From positions 1 to 64,000 of the forward strand of contig CAUJNA010000599.1 in the NCBI GenBank assembly GCA_963377175.1: 64,000 nucleotides of DNA. Reading direction: 5' to 3'. Positions 57,401 through 64,000 of this stretch are shown here, piece by piece (the first letter of the stretch is position 1; the number at the start of each line of letters is the position of its first letter). Both the position numbers and the translations under genes were made by a program. Origin of the DNA: Effrenium voratum. Lineage: Eukaryota > Sar > Dinophyceae > Suessiales > Symbiodiniaceae. The notes under the pieces are model-generated. The model did not search any database. It was not told the DNA's origin and saw only the letters and a list, made by a program, of their open reading frames with translations.

Positions 57401-58410
57401 TTGCAACTTCTGATGGGTCGGTCAGGCTTGTGGCCCACAAACCCCCGACCCCCTGCAGTAAGCGTTGATGTGAAAGTTTTGCATAAATTTGACTCTTCGC
57501 TTGACCTTTCTAAGCGAGCTCGAGCAGTGATATTTTCTTGTTTCTCTCTCATGCCAGGCAGGCGCTTCAAACTTCTCAAGTTTGCCCAGCCAAAACTCAG
57601 TACGCAAAAAGTTGCAGAAAGTCACAGAACGTCATCAATAGCTATAAGCAAGTATGCGTAGCATTACAAACAGTTCTCAAACAAAGTTATGGAATACCAC
57701 CAACTAAAATATAACTACCAAGTCTGGTACATGTAGCTTATCTTCAGCGAACCACTACATACATCTGTCTGTGGGAAACTCAGGGCAGTGTGAAAAGTGT
57801 CCAACTGTGCCGGCACACGATCCAGCAGCAACCCCACCCGTTGGAACTGATTCTGTCCACGGCCGACGCAACGCATCCGAATTCCCGCCTGCGCGTCAGC
57901 GGGGGTCGCTGGGCTTTCTGCCTGACACAGCCAAGAGTGTCAAATAGAAGTGGGTCGAGCAATACAAACTCTCGAGAGTCATGGCGGTTGCTCACCGCTC
58001 ATGCGACCTTGCAAGGCTAGAACTGACCAGCTCCACCTGACCGACCCCAAGCACATCTATCTGATGCTCGTGCACTGGCGGGCAAACCAGCAGCTACTAA
58101 CACCACGGCGCAAGCACGCGAGTCAGCAGGGGAATCCTCCCTTGGTCGACCTCTCTTTGTCCGTAGATTAGAATAAGGGTACCCTTTTCTTCTGCAGTCT
58201 ATTTCAGAGGGGAACTCTCCCCAAAAAAAGGGCAAGAGGGCACTACGGGGGGACCTAGACAAAATCCGAATTTCCACAATTTCCACCTGCGTGTCAGCCG
58301 GAATTGCCGGGCTGCCAGCCCGGCGCGGGCCAACAAATGCACAATGCCAAGCAAAACTGCTCTTGCTCGCTGGTGATCTCAGAAGGGTCAGAACTGACAA
58401 GCTCAACCGG
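54430..58410. repeat. Degenerate repeat array (about ten copies of a 55-60-bp motif)
   Basis: A motif around CCACCTGCGTGTCAG, followed by GGGGGTCGCTGGGCT and TCTGCCTGAC, recurs near 54466, 54715, 54987, 55045, 55290, 55490, 56580, 56780, 57876 and 58264. A second word (GAGATCT..GCAAGG..AGA/GAACTGACCAACTC) recurs between them. On the minus strand the motif reads as QADSPATP-type peptides, but frames and stops differ between copies, so it is treated as a repeat and not as a gene. Confidence 0.75.
55290..57945. repeat. 1,291-bp tandem duplication
   Basis: 55293-56583 and 56584-57874 are nearly identical, with a partial third start to about 57945. Differences noted include one C/T (about 56188 versus 57479) and a few bases near the junction. 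The copies share every ORF at a spacing of 1,291 bp. Confidence 0.93.
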
Positions 58411-60411
58411 ACGGATCTGCCTTCTTGCTTTGGCAACTGCATTTATCTTGTTCCGCATCCATCCATGTCTTCCCGGTCACCGGGTTGTCAAAAATCAAGT
58501 TTCGCGGATCGCCCAATTCCATCACAATGCCCGCGCCCCTGCGCAGCAGCCAAAAGACTCAGTCCCAGCATCTCAGCGCCCAACCCTTCGGACCCTTGGC
58601 CAAACGCCTGGATTGGGGAAACGTAAAGCATACGGCAACAAACCAAACAAAAAAAGGCAACAATCCAAGAAATGCAAGAAACCAAGAAATTCGGCAGGCC
58701 AATATGCGTTTTGTTGGTTGGCGATAGTGTGCTTGATTTTCTTGAAGCAAGTTTTGGCCGGCAACCTTCCGGTTCACTCGCCGGCCTCAGCCTCCGCGGG
58801 CTTCTCTGCCTGCGAAAGGCAAAGCAAACGTTGCCTCGCCAAAGACCCGCTTTTGGGGGATAGCCCCTTCTAGGTTGCTTTATCAGGAGAGCCACAGAAA
58901 AAGCCAAGGGTATTTTGAGGGCCACCCATATCCCACTTGGAGACAAAACGCGGAAACCCCACTTTGAGGCCATAAACTGGGATCTGCTTCAACGCTCCGG
59001 CCCTTTCCCGAATCGGCCTCTGCCGGTTCTAGTTCTTTCTTTCAACACTTTTCGCAGAAACATGTCATGATTTTCAGCCGCAGCCGTTGGCCCAAGTTGA
59101 GCTGAGTCGAGTTGATTTGAGCGAAAGTGATTCGGCCTGGTTTTGGAACTGCAACCAAAATGAGCAACCACGGCCAACATGATTCAGCAACTACGACCAA
59201 CCTGAGCGGGGGCGGGCCGAAAACCTTGAAAACGGCCCCAAAAACTGATTACGACTAAGAATGAGTCAGAAACTACGACCAAAATGAGAGGGCGTTGGGA
59301 GTGGGTTCCTCCAAGAGTAATCCATTTGCACTTGGGAGATCTTGGGAGAAAAAATTGGGGCTTGTCCAATTTCGATATTTAAAAGGCAGCCCTGTAAGCA
59401 AGTCTTTGAGACAGGGAATTTACCGCTTTCGCAGATGGCACAACATCCGTATCCTGCACCCTACATATCATATGAGTGGAAGAATGAATGCGAGACTTTC
59501 TGCCTTTCGCAACGAGAAACACGGTACAAATTGAACACAGCATGTCCTCATATCTATATGGGGGATTCGCCGAGGCTTTCTTTGGGAATTCTGACTGCGT
59601 ATAATGCAATTGTCTGACCAACCGCCGAACGGGCATTTGTTGAGATTGCCCGTAGTGATTTGGGGGGACGACCTCACACATGAGATTATCAACGCTAAAC
59701 GAATATGGCATCGCCCCGCCCCAACACAAATCACGGCTTTCGTTTGAAGCCTCCAAAAGGGGGAACGGGCAAATCCGAAAAATGTGGTTTTCCATATAAG
59801 TTCCCTTTGAGGCTCCAGAACGCCCCCCTCCCCCCACGCATGCCACCACCCGCCTCCGCCGCGGTTTTTAGGGCTGCCGCCGCGGCTTCATCCTGAAAGT
59901 CGCATTCCCGAGCCCCTCTGTAATGCAAATTACTCAGACCACCCATGGGTAAAACGGGCACCTTCTGAAATTTGAAACGAGAAGCCCCCGTCCCAAGGGA
60001 AAGGAACAAAGGTAGACCTGGGCAACTGGGATTCCGTAGTCTTACTCTCAGGCTTGCAGTTAGGCTACTGCCGAAGTGCTTGTTGAGGTTCTGCCCTACG
60101 CATTGTCAACAGCTTCGCAGACTTTTTGGGGAGGGTATCTTTGTGACGCATGTGCTTTCAATTGAGTGTTGATCCGGGCCGCCCATACGCTCGTAAGCGT
60201 GAATGCGCCCATTGATGCTCATGTCGCAGTTAACATGGACGCCAAACTGCCAGAAGGAGACTCCTCAATCATTCGTTTGGGGGTTTCCAAGTTAATCTGC
60301 GGATCACAATGTGATTTGGGGGGGACGACCTCACACAGAAGATGATCAACGCTAAGCAATGCTCTCTGACAAAAAATGGCCCCGCCCAGCACAACTCATT
60401 GCTAAATTGCA
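58410..60411. other. Stretch without a recognised gene
   Basis: No convincing exon. A 45-bp segment (GTGATTTGGGGGGACGACC...) at 59655-59700 recurs at 60311-60357 with few changes, suggesting remnants of a dispersed repeat. Confidence 0.5.
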
Positions 60412-60535
60412 CGAGCCCCCTGCGGGAAGGGATGAATAAGTGTTTTCAATACGTTGGGCAGAAAGAAGTAACACCTGCAACCCAGACTAAAAAATTGTAG
60501 TAAAACACTTATCCATCCCTTTTGGCAGGGGCTCG
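60412..60535. repeat. Inverted-repeat (fold-back) element
   Basis: Arms 60412-60446 and 60502-60535 are about 34 nt each, starting CGAGCCCC and ending GGGGCTCG, and enclose a 55-nt loop. The form suits a small MITE-like element or a hairpin. No target duplication was recognised. It lies just downstream of the stop codon of the minus-strand gene ending at 60596. Confidence 0.75.
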
Positions 60536-60595
60536 ACTCAGATACTGCCCTGCAGCCCGCACTCTTTTTTCCGCTTCTCGCATCAAAACTGCACA

Positions 60596-60840
60596 CTACC
60601 GTTTCGATTTGAACATCTGGCTGATGTTGCCAGACGGGGGCTCTTTTCTCTTCCGGCCAGCCTTCGCCTTGGGCTCCGGCTTGGGCTCCGGCTTGGGCTC
60701 CGGCTTGGGCTCCGGCTTGGGCCGCGCCTTTGCCTTTGCCTTGGCCTCTGGGACTGCAGCCTCACGGGCCTGGCGGGCCTTCTTTTTCGCCACCGCCTCT
60801 TGCTGGGGCTGGCTCGCCTTCCAATGGAGGAGGCATTTGG
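60596..60840 (-). CDS. Terminal exon, Lys/Pro/Glu-rich tail of a host gene
   Basis: The minus strand encodes ...QQEAVAKKKARQAREAAVPE, a KPEP repeat (four units from GGCTCC/GGCTTG hexamers on the plus strand), then GRKRKEPPSG and NISQMFKSKR before the stop at 60596. The basic tail suggests a nuclear or nucleic-acid-binding protein. The upstream border near 60840 (TTTGAG) is tentative. It is probably the last exon of the gene carrying the repeated exons at 60.9-62.9 kb. Confidence 0.55.
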
Positions 60841-60921
60841 CTCAAATGGTCTGAGGTTGAATTTGATGAAGGCAGGGGGTGGTGGATAAAGCAAGTGAAC
60901 CAAATAGACAACAGCGCCGTT

Positions 60922-62850
60922 CCGTCCAACTGCGCCTTGTCGCTGTTCAACTTCGCGTCCGCCTCAGCGCCCGCAGCGCCAGCAGGAGCCTCTGCATCAA
61001 TCTTCTCGGTCTCCAGCATGCCCTGCGCAGCTATCGAAAAACACAACGTTGTTTGGGGAGGCCGTTGGAATTATGAAGCGTAGGGTAGGGGGTGGTGGCA
61101 AAATGAGTGAAGAAACACAACAACATCTATCCGTCCAACTGTGCCTCGTTGCTCTTCAACTTCGCGTCCGGCTCAGCGCCCGTAGCGCCAGCAGGAACCT
61201 CTGCGTCAATCTTCTCGGTCTCCAGCACGCCCTGTGCAGCTGTAGAAAATCACAGCGTTCTTTGCCGAGGCCGTTGGAATTATGAAGGGTAGGGTCGGGG
61301 GTGGTGGCAAAATGAGTGAAGAAACACAACAACATCTATCCGTCCAACTGTGCCTTGTTGCTCTTCAACTTCGCGTCCGGCTCAGCGCCCGCACCAGCAG
61401 GAACCTCTGCATCAATCTTCTCGGTCTCCAGCATGGTCTCCAGCACGTCCTGCGCAGCTATAGAAAATGACAACATTCTTTGGGGAGGCCGTTGTCAGGG
61501 TGGGTGGTGGAAAAATTAGTGAAAACCAAGAATACAGCAGCTATCTGTCCAACTGCGCCTCGTTGCACTTCAACTTCGCGTCCGGCTCAGCGCCCGCGCC
61601 AGCAGGAACCTCTGCATCAATCTTCTCGGTCTCCAGCACGCCCTGCGCAGCTATCCAAAAACACAACGTTGTATGGGGAGGCCGTTGCTACGATGAAGGT
61701 ACTGGATAAGAATGAGTGAACTAAATACGTATCAACATCTATCCGTCCAACTGCGCTGTGCCTTATTGCTCTTCAAATTCTCGCTCGGCTGCGCGCCCGC
61801 GGCGCCAGCAGGAACCGCTTCCGGGATGGTCTCCAGCAAGTCCTGCGCAGCTACAGAAAATGACAACATTCTTTGGGGAGGCCGTTGTCATTATGAAGGG
61901 TGGATAAAAAGATGAACATGTGAATAACAAAATCTATCCGTCCAACTGCACCTTGTTGCTCTTCAACTTCGCGTCCGGCTCAGCAGCAGGAACCTCTCCA
62001 TCGATTCGTTTGGTCTCCAGCTTCGCGTCGATTTCAGCGCCAGCGCCCGTGTCACCAGCAGGAACCTCTCCATCAATCTTCTCGGTCCCCAGCACACCCT
62101 GCGCAGCTGTAGAAATCACTACGTTCAGGATTCAGGCCGTTGTCATTATGAAGGCTGCGGGTGGTGGAAAAATGAGTGAACAAACACAACAACATCAACA
62201 TCTATCCGTCCAACTGTCTCTTCAACTTCGCGTCCGGCTCAGCACCCGTAGCGCCAGCAGGAACCTCTGCATCAATCTTCTCGGTCTCCAGCACGCCCTG
62301 CGCAGCTGTAGAAAATCACTGCGTTCAGGATTCAGGCCGTTGTCATTGTGAAGGGTGCGGGTGGTGGCAAAATGAGTGAAGAAACACAACAACATCTATC
62401 CGTCCAACTGTGCCTCGTTGCTCTTCAACTTCGCGTCCGGCTCAGCGCCCGTAGCGCCAGCAGGAACCTCTGCATCAATCTTCTCGGTCTTCAGCACGCC
62501 CTGCGCAGCTGTAGAAAATCATAACGTTCTTTGGGGAGGCCGTTGTTATTATGAAGGGTAAGGGTGGTGAATAAAATAAGTGTTGGGTGAACAAAATAAA
62601 TTAAAAACATCTACCCGTCCAAAATCGCCTCGTTGCTCTTCAACTTTGCGTCCGGCTCAGCGCCCGAGGCGCCAGCGGAAACCTCTGCATCGATCTTGTC
62701 GGTCGGAAGCTTGGCGTGTGCCTCAGCGTCCGCGGCGTGAGCATGAAACTCTTTGTCAATCTTCTCGGTCTCCAGCTTCGCGTCCGTCTTTGAGCCCGCT
62801 GCATCCGCGGCACCAGGGCCCTCATGGGCTTCCAGTTCCACATCCTGCAA
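60922..62850 (-). CDS. Tandemly duplicated exon array (about nine units)
   Basis: About nine units spaced roughly 200-210 bp apart each hold a minus-strand block of about 108 nt. It starts after CTACAG (CTGCGCAGGGCGTGCTGG) and ends GACG before GATAGATG, a GA-type donor. The peptide is ETEKIDAEVPAGA then GAEPDAKLKSNEAQLDG, acidic and Ala/Pro-rich. Since 108 is a multiple of three, units can be added or lost in phase. Units three and six contain small internal duplications. The first unit in sense (about 62615-62850) is longer and more diverged. Both exons and introns are similar between units, so duplication is recent. Confidence 0.65.
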
Positions 62851-62885
62851 CGTTTCCTCAACTTGCCTATGTTTTCAACTTTTGA

Positions 62886-63405
62886 AGTATGATACTACTT
62901 GAGGGTTAAAGGTGAGGGTTTAAAGATTGGTGGAGCAGTTGGTGGAGCTTTATAAGGGACATCAAGATCACTGCCTACGGCCTACGGCGACTCCGCCAGA
63001 CCTAAAGCAGGCACGAAGTACTGTACGGCACTTTAGGCTATTGGGTTGAAGGCTTAGATATTTGTGGACCAAGAGCACTGCCCAAGGCCTACGGCGACTC
63101 CGCCAGACCAAAAGCAGGCATGAAGTATGATACTACTTGAGGGTTAGAGTTGAGGGTTTAAATATTGGTGGAGCAGTTGGTGGAGCTTTATAAGGGACAT
63201 CAAGATCACTGCCTACGGCCTACGGCGACTCCGCCAGACCTAAAGCAGGCACGAAGTACTGTACGGCACTTTAGGCTATTGGCTATTGGGTTGAAGGCTT
63301 AGATTTTTGTGGACCAAGAGCACTGCCCAAGGCCTACGGCGACTCCGCCAGACCAAAAGCAGGCATGAAGTATGATACTACTTGAGGGTTAGAGTTGAGG
63401 GTGAC
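62886..63405. repeat. Tandem repeat, unit about 238-245 bp
   Basis: Two full units and a partial third are anchored by TGATACTACTTGAGGGTT (near 62889, 63127 and 63372) and CCTACGGCGACTCCGCCAG. Probably intronic to the minus-strand gene. Confidence 0.88.
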
Positions 63406-63858
63406 GCTTTGGCCAGCACTCATATGAAGCCCCAGCCCTGGCGCCGGGCTAGCGCTGCCGGTGGGATTTACATGATTTAGGTGGGGGCCCGCTTCATTTC
63501 GAAAAGGAAAAGCCAAGACGCAACAGGAATTATGCACGTACTGTATGTAGCTCCTTAGCCGGCCTTTTTGAACGGAAGCCATATGTATATATATATATAA
63601 CATACATCTGCCATCACAAAGGTCCCCTTGCACATGCCCCCCAAGCTAGCAGCTGGCGCCGGTGCTCGGCCCCTTCTTGGGTGAGATTCTTATAACCTTA
63701 CCAATTTCCGGGAATGATTTACATGGACACTCCCACCACTCAACTCACCTACCTGCAAGATAAACTCGGACTCGGAAACATAAAGCAGAGTCAAGATTGC
63801 CAGCCAACTCAACTCAACCTGAAACCGGGGGCCAAAACAAGTGACATCGCCCACGCAC

Positions 63859-64000
63859 CTCCTGCTCGCTGTCACTCCCCCGGCGGGCGGCCATGTCCAG
63901 GATGCTGGGCACTGGCGGTTGTGCTTCCGCGACCGGGACACACTTCAGGAAGAGCTCCGTGTAGTTCTTCACCCTTACCTGATACACAAGCATCCCGAGA
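63859..64000 (-). CDS. Putative host exon at the window edge
   Basis: The minus strand is open from the edge (LGMLVYQVRVKNYTELFLKC..., ending ...RRGSDSEQE) to a GAG/GTGCGTG donor at 63859. It looks like a real mixed alpha/beta exon, and could be an upstream exon of the gene ending at 60596. Not identified. Confidence 0.5.

Noticed and set aside
1..64000. tRNA, rRNA or spliced-leader genes
   Set aside because: No cloverleaf with matching arms and no rRNA core sequence found by eye; the anticodon-like sequence at the primer sites is only a primer complement.

Overview
The window looks like nuclear DNA of a dinoflagellate. The reasons are giant Ty1/copia-type polyproteins with CCCH zinc fingers and SAM-methyltransferase-like inserts, sparse short exons in long non-coding stretches, and candidate introns with GA as well as GT donor dinucleotides. 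There is no bacterial-style gene packing. No spliced-leader gene, rRNA or tRNA gene was recognised, so the assignment is an inference.

The centre is a nest of two giant LTR retrotransposons, both on the minus strand. The outer element runs from 4921 to 47192. Its LTRs are 4921-5387 and 46810-47192, and it is framed by the 5-bp target duplication GATTA. The inner element, 9172-27260 (18,089 bp), has 349-bp LTRs that differ at one base. It is framed by the target duplication GTCAT and sits inside an outer-element reading frame. Removing it and one target copy leaves about 24.2 kb of outer element.

In sense order (right to left) the outer element carries a short leader with a primer-binding site, two coiled-coil or low-complexity ORFs, and a zinc-finger Gag. 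Pol follows: protease, integrase, methyltransferase-like domain, dUTPase, reverse transcriptase (RT) and RNase H. After Pol comes a second very large coding block of unknown role, which the inner element splits, ending in an Arg/Asp/Ser-rich ORF. The inner element has one 3582-codon Gag-Pol frame with a methyltransferase-like domain after RNase H. A 1976-codon frame follows in the -1 frame and contains a complete-looking Tpt1/KptA RNA 2'-phosphotransferase domain.

The most unusual signal is at the RNA-structure level. The outer element is peppered with roughly 65-70 small hairpins (counted by eye). Their stems vary but the loop is nearly constant: TAAC, TATC or TACC on the plus strand, i.e. 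GNUA in the sense RNA. The inner element has seven hairpins of another fixed design: variable stem, unpaired U, GGG, loop UCAGU (once UCAAC), CCC. Both families occur in coding DNA, in more than one frame, and in non-coding parts of their elements. Several apparent mismatches are G-U pairs only in the sense RNA. This is the pattern expected of protein-recognised RNA elements, for example packaging signals; that function is inference.

Flanks: to the right (about 47.7-52 kb) and left (3.9-4.3 kb) there are minus-strand exon-like blocks with plausible splice sites, so the outer element may lie in a host intron. From 54.4 to 58.4 kb there is a degenerate repeat array with a 1,291-bp tandem duplication. 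From 60.6 to 64 kb there is a minus-strand gene with about nine tandemly duplicated 108-nt exons and a Lys/Pro/Glu-rich terminal exon.
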